In this document: piece by piece, positions 35,379-44,265 of the stretch
Layout: the number at the start of each line of letters is the position of its first letter
Position numbering within the stretch: position 1 is the first letter of the stretch
DNA from: Herbaspirillum huttiense
GTDB lineage: Bacteria > Pseudomonadota > Gammaproteobacteria > Burkholderiales > Burkholderiaceae_D
DNA length: 64,000 nucleotides
Direction: 5' to 3'
NCBI RefSeq assembly: GCF_004367745.1
Contig: NZ_CP037993.1
Span: 62,001 to 126,000, forward strand
Made by a program: the position numbers and the translations under genes
Notes under the pieces: model-generated
What the model was told of the DNA's origin: nothing
Seen by the model: only the letters and a program-made list of their open reading frames with translations
The model's database searches: none

Positions 35379-35501
35379 TCCTCGCTTGCCCAAACTGTTG
35401 ATGCTAGAAAAATTGACCCGCTGCGATTTGGTCGGGCCCAAGACCACGCCAAATTAGAGACAGAGGTGCCGGGTCAAGAGGCAACGCGAATCAACACTAA
35501 G

Positions 35502-35530
35502 ATGTCCGCTATCGGCCAGAAGCAGACTGA
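35502..35530. repeat. REP-like imperfect palindrome, copy 3
   Basis: ATGTCCGCTATCGGCCAGAA followed by GCAGACTGA, the copy closest to the consensus on its left side. On the minus strand its translation gives the nonsense phrase FWPIADI, which marks such repeats in spurious ORFs. Confidence 0.55.
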
Positions 35531-35601
35531 GCACGTCTCGCTCTTTCCCAATCTGGTCATTGGTTGAGCTACGATTCGAGGACAATCTCTTGCCGAGCGT
35601 C

Positions 35602-36462
35602 CTAAAACGCCGGTATCCGCCCTAAAACAGCTGCAACGTCTGGACGTTGTATCAATGATCGCCAATGGATTGCCCAACAACAGACATGATCAAAGTCTGA
35701 AATGATCGACATCCGTGCTTTCTGCCCAGTGCCCATTCGTCCCAGAAAAGACCGGGTAACGTCCGGTCCGACGACCGTATCTCGGGCACCTGCCAAATGG
35801 AGCTGAGGGATGTCTGCGATACGCTCCGCATAGTCTGCGGGATCAAGAGAACCATCCAGTGGAGCGAGTCCGTCGCGTTTTATCCAATATCCCAGGTCAA
35901 GATTGGCTGCTACTGTGACGATGGCAGCAACGTCTTGCCGGTGTCCCGCAAGCAAAGCTGCCAGCGCGCCACCTCCCGAATAGCCTACCAGTATCAGCCG
36001 TGATGCAGCCACACGCTCTTTTTCGTGATCAAGCGCTTCACTGATGCTATCAACGATTGGCAACGAATATCGCTGATCGGTCCAATACTGCTTGCCACAG
36101 TTACGTCCGTAATCAGGCAGAACGTATTGGCAAGGCCGCGCGATATAGAGCAGGGGTCCCGAGCTCGGGTCGACAATTGCCATTTTTAAAGCGACAGGGT
36201 CAGCTGGGGTCGGGTCGGCAGATGGCAGGGATGAATTCAGATAGGCACGCCCGTCACCCTCCAGATATACGGTCAGTGTATCTCCTAGCCTTCCGGTCGG
36301 CGCGGCAGTGACAATATCAAACTGTTGCGTGGCAATGGTATGCGATTGCCACCCCACCGAGCTCAGCAGTGCATCTTTCAAATCTCGCCGCCCTTGTACC
36401 CCAGCGCACCCCGGCACCAGAATTACGCAACATAAGGCAATCAGCACATATCTGCAGCTCAT
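35602..36462 (-). CDS. Alpha/beta-hydrolase-fold lipoprotein
   Basis: 286 residues. A lipoprotein signal (LIALCCVILVPGC) places Cys near residue 19. The body shows an alpha/beta-hydrolase pattern: strand YLEGDGRAYLN, an oxyanion region, nucleophile elbow GYSGGG near residue 155, acid in AGARDTVVGP and His in SDFDHVCCW. Likely an envelope-anchored esterase or lipase of unknown substrate. The chosen ATG begins the signal peptide; the open frame upstream is not signal-like. Confidence 0.72.
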   Translation of the reverse strand: MSCRYVLIALCCVILVPGCAGVQGRRDLKDALLSSVGWQSHTIATQQFDIVTAAPTGRLGDTLTVYLEGDGRAYLNSSLPSADPTPADPVALKMAIVDPSSGPLLYIARPCQYVLPDYGRNCGKQYWTDQRYSLPIVDSISEALDHEKERVAASRLILVGYSGGGALAALLAGHRQDVAAIVTVAANLDLGYWIKRDGLAPLDGSLDPADYAERIADIPQLHLAGARDTVVGPDVTRSFLGRMGTGQKARMSIISDFDHVCCWAIHWRSLIQRPDVAAVLGRIPAF

Positions 36463-36928
36463 GATCCCATCACCTAAATTCTTTTCTCTACCCGGTCGAG
36501 TACATGAGTCTCGTCGCTGTCCGCAATATGACATTCACCAATGCAGATAGTCACTTTTCGCTCAATAGCCGCCATGCTACTCGAATATTCCATCTGGACT
36601 AGCTACCTTTCAAACGCGCGAAAGCTATGACATAGGATGACGCGCGCAAGAGTACGAGCGACTACGTTTAAGATGGAATGGCCGTACATAAGGCATCGGC
36701 GTTGTCAACGGCGCCCATGTAGTCGAGGCACTCTTCGCTCGCTCCAGCCGAGATAGCGCTCGTCTAGTCCGAAATAGAAGATGAAATACCTACGTGCTTT
36801 GAGGACTAATCTTCGACGCAAGCAGGCATACTCGCCCGCGATAATAAAAAAATCAAATTTTGAAAAACAATAAAAATATTTAACTCATGCCGATGGATAT
36901 CTCCATCAAAGTTTCGGGGGAAGTATTA
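36463..36928. other. AT-rich intergenic region, divergent promoters
   Basis: About 465 bases between the lipoprotein and autotransporter genes. GC is clearly lower than in the core, with runs of A from 36840 to 36885 just upstream of the autotransporter start. No gene, RNA or terminator recognised; a weak match to the palindromic repeat family lies near 36515. Confidence 0.45.
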
Positions 36929-39088
36929 ATGTCAGGTATTCGCAGTCAAACGGCCAAACGGCCGGCATGTTTTTCCAGACACCGATCAAATGTTCGAAAT
37001 TGCATTGTCATGGGCGCTTCGGCGCTGGCCTTAACGGCAACGGTAGAAGCATCGGCTGCACCTTGCGGTACCAATGTCACTTTAGTCAACACCTCTTGCA
37101 CGCAGGGCCTGGTCTGGTCTAACGCCGGCGGTACCGTTACCAACAACGGCACCATCGATGGCGCAGGCGGCAATTTCAACGGCTTCACCGCTGGCGTGGG
37201 TATTACCGGCTCGGGCGCGCCGTTGGACCTGCTCGTCAATAACGGCACGATTACCGACGCCTATGTGGCGGTATGGACCCAAAGCCGCTCCATCAACACG
37301 CTGGTCAACAATGGCTTGATCATGTCTCCGAGTGCCTGGGCTATCGCCGAAAACGTCAGGATTGGCACCATCGTCAACAACGGCACCATCTATGGTTCTA
37401 TTTCCGCCTACAACACCGGCAACATGACGATCGTCGGCGCCAGCAGCGGCTTCGGAACCATTACTGGAAGCGCCGGCAATGCCGTGGTGTACAACAATGC
37501 GGGCGATATCGAATTTGCCGGCGGCAGTACCTTGCTCGACAGCAACATGACGGTCAGCGCATCCAACAAGGTAATTAACAATGGCGCCACGCTCAAGTTT
37601 GTGCGGAACCGCAGCATCTCCGGCAACTACCTGCAGACGGGCGGCTCGCTGATCTTCGCGGCGACGTCGGCCAGTGCATTTCCTCGGCTGTCGGTCTCCG
37701 GCACGGCTACCCTCAACGGCGGCACGATCGTGCTGGTGCCGGTCAGCGGCCAGAATGCCACCTCCTACACAATCATTACGGCAGCCGGGGGGCTGACCAG
37801 CACCGCGGTGGCATCGGCGGCCGGGTATGCGGTCACTTCCGCGGTGAGTGGCAATAACCTCATCGTGACACTGAGTCAGATCACCACGCCAGTGACTCCA
37901 GTGACTCCAGTGACTCCAGTGACTCCAGTGACTCCAGTGACTCCAGTGACTCCAGCGACGCTAGTGACATCGACATGGACGGCCAAGGCAAACAACGCTG
38001 GCGGCTCTGCCGTACCTATCGGTCCGGTGCTCGACCAACTGTCTGGCAACAGCGACTACGCGGTGATCCTGATGGGCTTGTCGTTGTTGCAATCAGGGCC
38101 GCAACAGCGCGCCTTGCAACAACTGGCAGGTCCAACGCCCCTGCCGCAGGCGTTGTCGAGCGGGGCGTCATATGCGCTGTCGGCGGGTGCCATCTCGCAA
38201 CGCCAGGTGACCCTGCTAGCCGGCAGGCCGACAGGCAAGGCAGCCGGTGCAGCGGCCGACGGCACCGGCGTGTGGGGACAGGTGCTGGGCAGTAAAGCCT
38301 CCATGAACAGCACCGACCAGGCAGGCGGCTTCCATGCGTCAGGCTATGGGCTCATCATCGGCGCCGATCGTCAACTGGCTCAGGACGTCGTCCTCGGTGG
38401 TGCCGTGAGCTGGCTGCATAACGACCTCAACGGCGATGGCATCAACCGTGGCAACGACGCCAAGCTCGACAGCTATCAGTTGGCGACCTATGGCTCTTGG
38501 CGCCCGCGGGGAGGCAACGCTTATATCAGCGGTATCGCTTCGGTAGCGCGCAATAACTACGACCAGGCGCGCTCGGTCGATTTTCTCGGCACCGCGAGTG
38601 CCAACTACCGCGGTTGGCAGGGCCAGTTCAAGCTGGAAACCGGCTATGACCTGCCGTTGTCTTCGGGATTGACCGTCACGCCATTCGCTTCGCTGCAAGC
38701 TGCGCGCATCAGTAACGACGGCTATCGCGAGAGCGGGCTGGGCGCAGCGAACCTGGACGTGCAGCGCCAGAGTTTCAATAACCTGGAAAGTGAGCTGGGC
38801 GTGCGGCTAGGCAGCTACACCGATACCGGCTGGGGTCGCCTGACGGGCGAATGGCAAACCGGCTGGGTGCATTCGTTCAAGAACGATGCCATCGCCACCA
38901 CCGCCAGCATGGGCGGCGTGACGTTCGTGTCGAGCGCAGACCGTCTGCCCAAGGATGGCGCGCGTATCGTGTTGCGTGGCACGCTCCAGCGCAGCAACAA
39001 CCTGTCCTATTCGGTCGGCTACGATGGCGATCTGCGTTCCAAGTTCCGCAGCCAGACCGCCTCGCTGAAAATACGCTACGATTTCTGA
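36929..39088 (+). CDS. Autotransporter (type Va secretion) surface protein
   Basis: 719 residues. An extended signal region precedes the hydrophobic core near ASALALTATVEASAAP. The passenger (about 50-330) is a beta-helix built on NNGTI-type repeats (NNGTIDG, NNGTITD, NNGLIMS, NNGTIYG). A PVT tandem repeat links it to the C-terminal beta-barrel (about 440-719), which ends in SLKIRYDF with the terminal Phe needed for BAM insertion. GGGGGAAG precedes the chosen ATG; the upstream ATG at 36887 lacks one. The next two genes encode a sulfotransferase-like and a glycosyltransferase-like protein that may modify it. Confidence 0.88.
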   Translation: MSGIRSQTAKRPACFSRHRSNVRNCIVMGASALALTATVEASAAPCGTNVTLVNTSCTQGLVWSNAGGTVTNNGTIDGAGGNFNGFTAGVGITGSGAPLDLLVNNGTITDAYVAVWTQSRSINTLVNNGLIMSPSAWAIAENVRIGTIVNNGTIYGSISAYNTGNMTIVGASSGFGTITGSAGNAVVYNNAGDIEFAGGSTLLDSNMTVSASNKVINNGATLKFVRNRSISGNYLQTGGSLIFAATSASAFPRLSVSGTATLNGGTIVLVPVSGQNATSYTIITAAGGLTSTAVASAAGYAVTSAVSGNNLIVTLSQITTPVTPVTPVTPVTPVTPVTPVTPATLVTSTWTAKANNAGGSAVPIGPVLDQLSGNSDYAVILMGLSLLQSGPQQRALQQLAGPTPLPQALSSGASYALSAGAISQRQVTLLAGRPTGKAAGAAADGTGVWGQVLGSKASMNSTDQAGGFHASGYGLIIGADRQLAQDVVLGGAVSWLHNDLNGDGINRGNDAKLDSYQLATYGSWRPRGGNAYISGIASVARNNYDQARSVDFLGTASANYRGWQGQFKLETGYDLPLSSGLTVTPFASLQAARISNDGYRESGLGAANLDVQRQSFNNLESELGVRLGSYTDTGWGRLTGEWQTGWVHSFKNDAIATTASMGGVTFVSSADRLPKDGARIVLRGTLQRSNNLSYSVGYDGDLRSKFRSQTASLKIRYDF
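37889..37960 (+). repeat. Nine-base tandem repeat in the autotransporter linker
   Basis: Seven perfect copies of CCAGTGACT (37889-37951) followed by a degenerate eighth, encoding PVT repeats between passenger and barrel. The unit is a multiple of three, so copy-number change alters linker length without breaking the frame. Confidence 0.92.
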
Positions 39089-39110
39089 TCGCAGCATCAG
39101 GTCAAACATT

Positions 39111-39136
39111 GCCCGGCTGCATGCCGGGCTTTTTTT
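39111..39136 (+). terminator. Terminator after the autotransporter gene
   Basis: 7-bp perfect stem GCCCGGC / GCCGGGC with a five-base loop followed by seven T. It separates the autotransporter from the two TPR genes, though read-through remains possible. Confidence 0.88.
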
Positions 39137-39203
39137 CGCGATGGCGTGCACTGCGTCGCGTCACATCATCGCCCGACTTTTGGTTCACAGGGAGACCCAC
39201 AGG

Positions 39204-41333
39204 TTGTCCGCAAAAAGAACACGGCCGAATCACTCGTCCCCGCCCCCGCCGTCACGGTTGGCGCCTCTGGCGGAGGCTGCGCAACTTACCAGCGCCCTGA
39301 CCCGGATCGATCAGTTGATGGAAGCGGCCTACGCTCACTGGCGCGTAGGCCAGTCGGCTCAGGCCTCGGCCATTTCTGAGCAGGTTCTACAAGCGGTACC
39401 ATTGCATGCGCCAGCGTTGCACCTGCTGGGCCTGATCGCCCACGCTGAAGGTGATATCGCGCATGCGCTGCTTTTGTTGGAACGGGCTTGTTCGCAGCCG
39501 GATGCGCTCGCTGATTTTCATAGCAATCATGCCGAGGTAAGCCGACAGGCCGGACTGCTGGCACGTGCCGAGCAAGCGGCGCGGTGCGCGCTGGTACTGT
39601 TTCCCGGACACCCGTCGGCACTCAGCAACCTCGGCATCATCCTACAGCAGGCCGGCCGGCTCGAGGAGAGCATCGAATTGCTGACTGCGGCGACGCAGGC
39701 AGCGCCGGACGACCCCAACGCACTCAGCAACCTGGGCAATACACAACAATTGATGGGGTATCTCAACGACGCCATGAAGAGCTACACGGCAGCCATCGCC
39801 TGTGATCCTGCGCACGAAGCGGCCTACGCCAACCTGGCCGCCTTGCAACTCGAACTGGGTCGATTCGACGATGCTGCCCACAGCGCCGGGGAAGTGCTCG
39901 AACTGAACCCGCAACATGCCCAGGCCTATCTTGCGCTGGCCCAGGTTCACCGCGCGCGCCATCGCCCCCAGCTTGCGTTGCAAGAACTGGACAAGCTGCT
40001 CAGCTTCGCCCGCTCCAATATAGATGCACTGCGCCTGCGCGTGCATCTTTTGCTCGACTGCAATGACCTCCTCTCCGCCGAGGAGGCCTTGCAGGCGCTC
40101 CCCGCGCCGGCGCAGTGGTACGACGAGCTGCTGCAGGCGCGTCTGTGGACCATGCGCGGGCGTGACCTCGATGCGCTGGCCGCCTGCCAGCGCGCATACG
40201 AGGCGCAGCAGAATGCAATGGTCGTCACCGCGCACGCGTTGGCGCTAGGTCGCATCGGCCAGGCGGAGCAGGCCAGCGCCAACCTGCGACGGTTATTGGA
40301 CGAGGCGCCATCCCATGCTACCGCCTGGTTGGCGTTGAGCGAATTGGACGACACAGCGCCAACCTCGCTTGAAATAGATCGCATGCGGACTGTCCTCGAG
40401 AAGAGCCGAGAGAGCGGCTGTGGCTGGCGCGATGCCGTGGCGCTTCATCGCGCCTGGGGACATGCCATGCTGGCCAACGACGATGAGGCCGCAGCGATGA
40501 CGGCCTACGATTTCGCCAACGGGCTGGAAGCGCAAGCCCATCCCTTCGCAGCGGCGCGGCTTGAAGGAGCAGTTGAGCAAGTGATTGACAGCTGGTCACC
40601 TCTTGCGGCAAAAGGCCAGGAAAACGGGATGAGTTCGCCGGTGTTCATCATCGGTATGCCCAATAGCGGCGCGGAACTGGTGCGGTCCATGTTGCGGGAA
40701 GGCCAAAAGAGCGACGAGGATCGCTACGACCTGATCGGCCATATACTTACCAGCATCACGCAGGAAGACGAAGCGCTGATGGATTCAGCTGCCGTGTTGG
40801 CCGATTTGACTGTCGATGATTATGCTGAGCTTGCGCAGTATTACCTGGACTGCGCCGATTCCACCGGCGATTTGGTCGACGCATGCCACGCCAACTTCCT
40901 TCTGGTCGGTTTCATCAACCAAGTCTTTCCCGCGGCGCGCTTCATTTTTTGCCGGCGGGAGCCCTTGGAAAACTGTCTGGCCTGCTACCAGAATCCCCCC
41001 CAGTCTGGTCATGCCTTTCCGCACGCGCTCGAAGAATTAGCACGTTACCACCGCGTACATGAACGCCTAATGCGGCACTGGACATCGCATCTGCCGGATG
41101 ACCGCTGGCTGCAGATTGATCATGCCCGCTTGCTCGACAATACAGCGCGCGTTGCAGAGCAGGTGGCGTCCTTCTCCGGCATGCCCTGCCGCTTGCCGTA
41201 CGACGCGCAATTGGCGCGCGCTCGTCGCCAGGTGGATGCGTTGGCGCGCTTGAGGCAGGGGACGCAAACGCCGGCAGAACTAGCTCAGCGGTGGGAAGAA
41301 GACGGCATCGCACGAGGTAGCCATGGCAACTGA
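39204..41333 (+). CDS. TPR-domain sulfotransferase-like protein
   Basis: About 709 residues. Residues about 40-390 hold eight or more TPR units (for example LSNLGIILQQAGRLEESIELL and AYANLAALQLELGRFDDAAH, each within the limit of one helix pair). From about 470 a sulfotransferase-type domain follows: VFIIGMPNSGAELVRSML corresponds to the PAPS phosphate loop, and FIFCRREPLENCLACY to the 3'-phosphate motif. Asn and Ala-Glu replace the usual Arg and Thr-Thr of the loop, so activity may differ. TTG start with GGGAG upstream is preferred; the frame is open further 5'. Overlaps the glycosyltransferase gene by 11 bases. Confidence 0.72.
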   Translation: MSAKRTRPNHSSPPPPSRLAPLAEAAQLTSALTRIDQLMEAAYAHWRVGQSAQASAISEQVLQAVPLHAPALHLLGLIAHAEGDIAHALLLLERACSQPDALADFHSNHAEVSRQAGLLARAEQAARCALVLFPGHPSALSNLGIILQQAGRLEESIELLTAATQAAPDDPNALSNLGNTQQLMGYLNDAMKSYTAAIACDPAHEAAYANLAALQLELGRFDDAAHSAGEVLELNPQHAQAYLALAQVHRARHRPQLALQELDKLLSFARSNIDALRLRVHLLLDCNDLLSAEEALQALPAPAQWYDELLQARLWTMRGRDLDALAACQRAYEAQQNAMVVTAHALALGRIGQAEQASANLRRLLDEAPSHATAWLALSELDDTAPTSLEIDRMRTVLEKSRESGCGWRDAVALHRAWGHAMLANDDEAAAMTAYDFANGLEAQAHPFAAARLEGAVEQVIDSWSPLAAKGQENGMSSPVFIIGMPNSGAELVRSMLREGQKSDEDRYDLIGHILTSITQEDEALMDSAAVLADLTVDDYAELAQYYLDCADSTGDLVDACHANFLLVGFINQVFPAARFIFCRREPLENCLACYQNPPQSGHAFPHALEELARYHRVHERLMRHWTSHLPDDRWLQIDHARLLDNTARVAEQVASFSGMPCRLPYDAQLARARRQVDALARLRQGTQTPAELAQRWEEDGIARGSHGN

Positions 41334-42498
41334 ATGGCATGTGCAAGCGTTGGCTGCGCGCCAGCAACAGATAGCCGACGCGTTTTCCGCAGGTCAACTG
41401 GAGCAAAGCGAACAGCTGGCCCGTGAATTGATCGATGCCGGCTATGCTACGTTGCCGGTCTGGCGCGCCCTGGGCCTGTCGCTACGCCAGCAAGGTCATA
41501 TCGCACAGGCCTGCGAGATCCAGCAGCGCCTAGTCGACACAGCCCCCGGCAACGTCGACCTGCGTTTCGACCTGGCCGAAACCCTGCTGCTGAAGGGAGA
41601 TTACGCGCGCGGCTGGCAGCATTATCAGTACCGCTATAGCCTTGATCATACCCGTCACATGGACCGCAAGGTCAAGGCTCCGCTCTGGAAAGGTCAGGCG
41701 ATGCCTGGCAAGACCTTGCTTATTCATGATGAGCAGGGATATGGCGATACCTTCCAGTTCATCCGCCTAGTCGAGCGCGCCAGACGCCAGAGTCAGGCGC
41801 GTATCGTGGTGCAGATCAGGGCTGAGCAGGCGGCATTCGCGCGGCGCCTGCCCGAAATCGACGAAGTGGTGCTGCAGGGACAACTGCCACCGCCCTTCGA
41901 TGCGCATTGCCAGATGATGAGCTTGCCGCGGGCCTTGAATCTGCACCTCGATGAGCTACCGGGTGCGCTGCCCTATCTGCAGGCCGATCCGTATCGGGTC
42001 GAGCGATGGCGACTTCGCCTGCAGCCGTTGCGCCGTCCATGGATCGCCCTGGCGTGGGCCGGACGCCCCACGCACGACAATGATCGCAATCGATCCATGA
42101 CATTGGAGCAATTGTCGGCGCTGGCGCCCGTAGCGGCGCAAGGTGCGAGCCTGCTATCGGTGCAAAAGGGCCCGGCAGCAGCGCAGGCGCATTCGCCACT
42201 GGGCGGCTTGAGGCTGGAAGCGTTAGGTGATGAATTAAGCGATTTCGAAGATACGGCAGCGGTGCTCCAGTTATGCGACCTGCTGATTTCGGTGGACAGC
42301 TCGCCCGTGCACTTGGCGGGCGCACTGGGACGGCCCGTCTGGGTTATGTTACCGCTGGTGCCCGATTGGCGTTGGCTGATGGAGCGCGACGATACGCCGT
42401 GGTATCCCCAGATGCGCTTGTTCCGCCAGACCACGCGTGGTCAATGGTCTGACGTGGTGGAAAGAGTGGCTAAGCAGTTGCACGTCCTAGTCACGTAA
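41323..42498 (+). CDS. TPR-domain glycosyltransferase (family 9-like)
   Basis: 391 residues. Two to three TPR-like helical pairs occupy residues 1-90 (VWRALGLSLRQQGHIAQA). The catalytic part begins with HDEQGYGDTFQFIRLVE, contains LAWAGRPTHDNDRNRSM and ends with VDSSPVHLAGALGRPVWVML, the donor-binding region of heptosyltransferase/GT9-type enzymes. In other bacteria such TPR-GT proteins glycosylate adhesins or flagellin. The overlap with the sulfotransferase-like gene and the autotransporter just upstream point to a surface-protein modification role, which is inference. Confidence 0.75.
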   Translation: MATEWHVQALAARQQQIADAFSAGQLEQSEQLARELIDAGYATLPVWRALGLSLRQQGHIAQACEIQQRLVDTAPGNVDLRFDLAETLLLKGDYARGWQHYQYRYSLDHTRHMDRKVKAPLWKGQAMPGKTLLIHDEQGYGDTFQFIRLVERARRQSQARIVVQIRAEQAAFARRLPEIDEVVLQGQLPPPFDAHCQMMSLPRALNLHLDELPGALPYLQADPYRVERWRLRLQPLRRPWIALAWAGRPTHDNDRNRSMTLEQLSALAPVAAQGASLLSVQKGPAAAQAHSPLGGLRLEALGDELSDFEDTAAVLQLCDLLISVDSSPVHLAGALGRPVWVMLPLVPDWRWLMERDDTPWYPQMRLFRQTTRGQWSDVVERVAKQLHVLVT

Positions 42499-42671
42499 CA
42501 TAGGGCAGCTCGCCTATTGAGCGCACATGCGGGTTTCTGAGTACCTGATCGGCCTTAACAAGATGGTGTCACTTCGCCACCGGACAGCCAGGGATTGTTC
42601 AGACTCGAATGGGTTGAAATGCTCAATGGTGATTGCTTCGGAAACGCGCCTTGCTTTCATGATGTCAAAAA

Positions 42672-42699
42672 GGTCCGCAATCGGCCAGAAGCCGACATC
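42672..42699. repeat. REP-like imperfect palindrome, copy 4
   Basis: GGTCCGCAATCGGCCAGAAG followed by CCGACATC; same family as the three copies near 34150-35530, here after the glycosyltransferase gene. Confidence 0.55.
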
Positions 42700-42708
42700 T
42701 AGGCCAAT

Positions 42709-42736
42709 AAAAAAGCCCGCAATCGCGGGCTTTTTT
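42709..42736. terminator. Bidirectional terminator downstream of the TPR genes
   Basis: Perfect 12-bp stem AAAAAAGCCCGC / GCGGGCTTTTTT closing an AATC loop, with A and T tracts on the two sides so it can work on both strands. It lies 210 bases after the glycosyltransferase stop. Confidence 0.85.
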
Positions 42737-42830
42737 GGGGGCCATAAACCTCTCTGGGGGCAATTCTATTACCCAGATAGGCGTTTATTACCCCAATAGG
42801 GTCCCAGCATAAGCCGGAACCCTTGTGTGC

Positions 42831-42877
42831 TGGTGCTGATGGGCGGAATCGAACCGTCGACCTACTGATTACGAATC
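42831..42877 (-). pseudogene. tRNA-Thr(CGU) 3' fragment
   Basis: On the minus strand the sequence runs from the anticodon loop (TTCGTAA, anticodon CGT) through the 3' anticodon stem, variable loop, T arm (GGTTCGATTCC) and acceptor strand to CCA. The D arm and 5' acceptor strand are missing; the bases that should pair in the anticodon stem do not. A 3' tRNA half with a break in the anticodon region is the usual scar of integrase-mediated insertion. Confidence 0.75.
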
Positions 42878-42908
42878 TGCGAGGAAAACGATAAAAATCA
42901 GAGGGTTA
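42865..42908. repeat. att-like repeat, copy 1
   Basis: CTGATTACGAA at the tRNA anticodon region, then 15 bases, then ATAAAAATCAG and GGTTA. The same two blocks recur at 45949-46003 in the same orientation with a longer spacer. Interpreted as an integration site or its duplicate. Confidence 0.5.
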
Positions 42909-43259
42909 AGGTAATTATTGCTCCGCAATTCAAAAATCCGGCGGGTCGCAAGGCCAGTTAGGACGCGGCTCGATTTTCAGTTGCGGAGCGAAATTTTTGC
43001 AGCCAATTGCGAATGCCGAGCCGTTTTTAAGAGCCGCTTGCGACAGCCGTAATCTCGGGTAGTGGGCAATCCCGATAACGCTCATCCGCGAATCCATCCA
43101 CCTCAACGACCGATATCACTCAATCATATTGCAATTTTTGCAAGCCTGGACGATTAGGCACCCGGGAAATTCCTGACCTGCCTGAGTACTTTCTGGGGGA
43201 AACCACTACAGCCACTAGGGAGGATGCTGCCTAAGATGAACTCATTCTAGGAGATCATC
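42909..43259. other. Intergenic region with 9-bp inverted repeat
   Basis: No gene larger than the 24-codon ORF that follows. GCTCCGCAA at 42920-42928 is repeated inverted at 42981-42989. The remainder shows no recognisable element. Confidence 0.45.
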
Positions 43260-43334
43260 ATGTTGACTACCTTCCTGCTGACCGTCATTGCCTCTGCCTT
43301 GATCGCTGTTCTCATAGCTTCGCTTAGGTTTTAG
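43260..43334 (+). CDS. Predicted 24-residue hydrophobic peptide
   Basis: ATG preceded by a strong Shine-Dalgarno (TAGGAGATCATC) opens a 24-codon frame made almost entirely of L, I, V, A, T, S and F with a single Arg near the end (MLTTFLLTVIASALIAV at the start). It would form one transmembrane helix. Such peptides occur as type I toxins, phage lysis peptides or small membrane regulators; no antisense RNA is provable from sequence. Too short for standard ORF calling. Confidence 0.45.
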   Translation: MLTTFLLTVIASALIAVLIASLRF

Positions 43335-43611
43335 ATGTCTGGAAGTGGTGCCATCAATTAGAGCATCGGATCGGGAGGCATTTGGATAGTCTGACGGTGA
43401 ACATCATGTGATGAGTTGCCGAAGCATAACGATGAGCTTAAGGCTAGTTCTTCTTACTGTTCAGGTTTTTCCTTAACTAAATTTCTAGCGCGGTAGGGAA
43501 TTCCCGGATGTTAGGCGAGCTCTTCAGAAATTACAGTATCTCCATACCAACGCTGCACGGGGAAGTTCTTGCAAGGGGCGAGGACGGGGCAGCCAGACCA
43601 GGAGAAACAAA

Positions 43612-44112
43612 ATGTTCTTCATCAAGAAAAATCGCATCGTCGCTGCTTCCATCGCCGCTGTCGTCCTGGCTTCCAGCGCACCAGCTTCCTTCGGTGCTAC
43701 CGCCAGCGGCACGCTGACCATCACCGCCTCGGTGGTCGCCGCTTGTACCGTGGTCGGTTCGGCCATTGCCTTCGGTGCCTACACCCAGAGCGTGGTCAAC
43801 CAGTCCGGCACCATCACCGTGCTCTGTACCAACGGCACGGCCTACAACGTCGGTCTGGACGCCGGTACCGGCACCGGTGCCAGCGTGAGCAACCGCAAGA
43901 TGAGCGCAGCCGGCGGCGGTACCCTGAACTATGCGCTGTACCGCGACTCGGCCCGCAGCAACAACTGGGGTTCGACCATCGGCACCGATACCCTGACCGG
44001 CACCGGTTCCGGCCTGACCCAGACCCTGACCGTCTATGGCCAGATCCCGGCGGCCCAGACGCCGCTGGCCGGTGCCTACTCGGATACCGTGACCGTGACA
44101 CTCACCTACTAA
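43612..44112 (+). CDS. Spore coat protein U (SCPU) domain / Csu-type pilin
   Basis: 166 residues. Signal peptide (SIAAVVLASSAPASFGATA), then one SCPU domain: GTLTITASVVAACTVVGSA at its start, a paired second Cys in VLCTNGT, and the closing beta strand AYSDTVTVTLTY typical of donor-strand-exchanged subunits. Normally several such genes sit with a chaperone and usher; none is here, so this is an orphan subunit. Purine-rich AGGAGAAACAAA precedes the ATG. Confidence 0.85.
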   Translation: MFFIKKNRIVAASIAAVVLASSAPASFGATASGTLTITASVVAACTVVGSAIAFGAYTQSVVNQSGTITVLCTNGTAYNVGLDAGTGTGASVSNRKMSAAGGGTLNYALYRDSARSNNWGSTIGTDTLTGTGSGLTQTLTVYGQIPAAQTPLAGAYSDTVTVTLTY

Positions 44113-44265
44113 ATCGTAAATCGCGGCACCGAGCCGAATGACGCTTTGCCGCGTATTGAACGTCTCACTAATCGCCCGTTGAGCTGTTCCCAAATTATCG
44201 GGCACCGGCAGCGGCCGGCATGCAGCAGATGTCAAAAATGCCCGTATTTAACCTAGGGGAAATAT

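Noticed and set aside
35474-35680. 68-codon minus-strand frame
   Set aside because: Partly the translation of a palindromic repeat (FWPIADI phrase) and partly overlapping the lipoprotein gene end; not a gene.
37889-37960. Tandem 9-mers as a CRISPR-like array
   Set aside because: Units are 9 bases with no spacers and lie in frame within the autotransporter gene; no cas genes are present.
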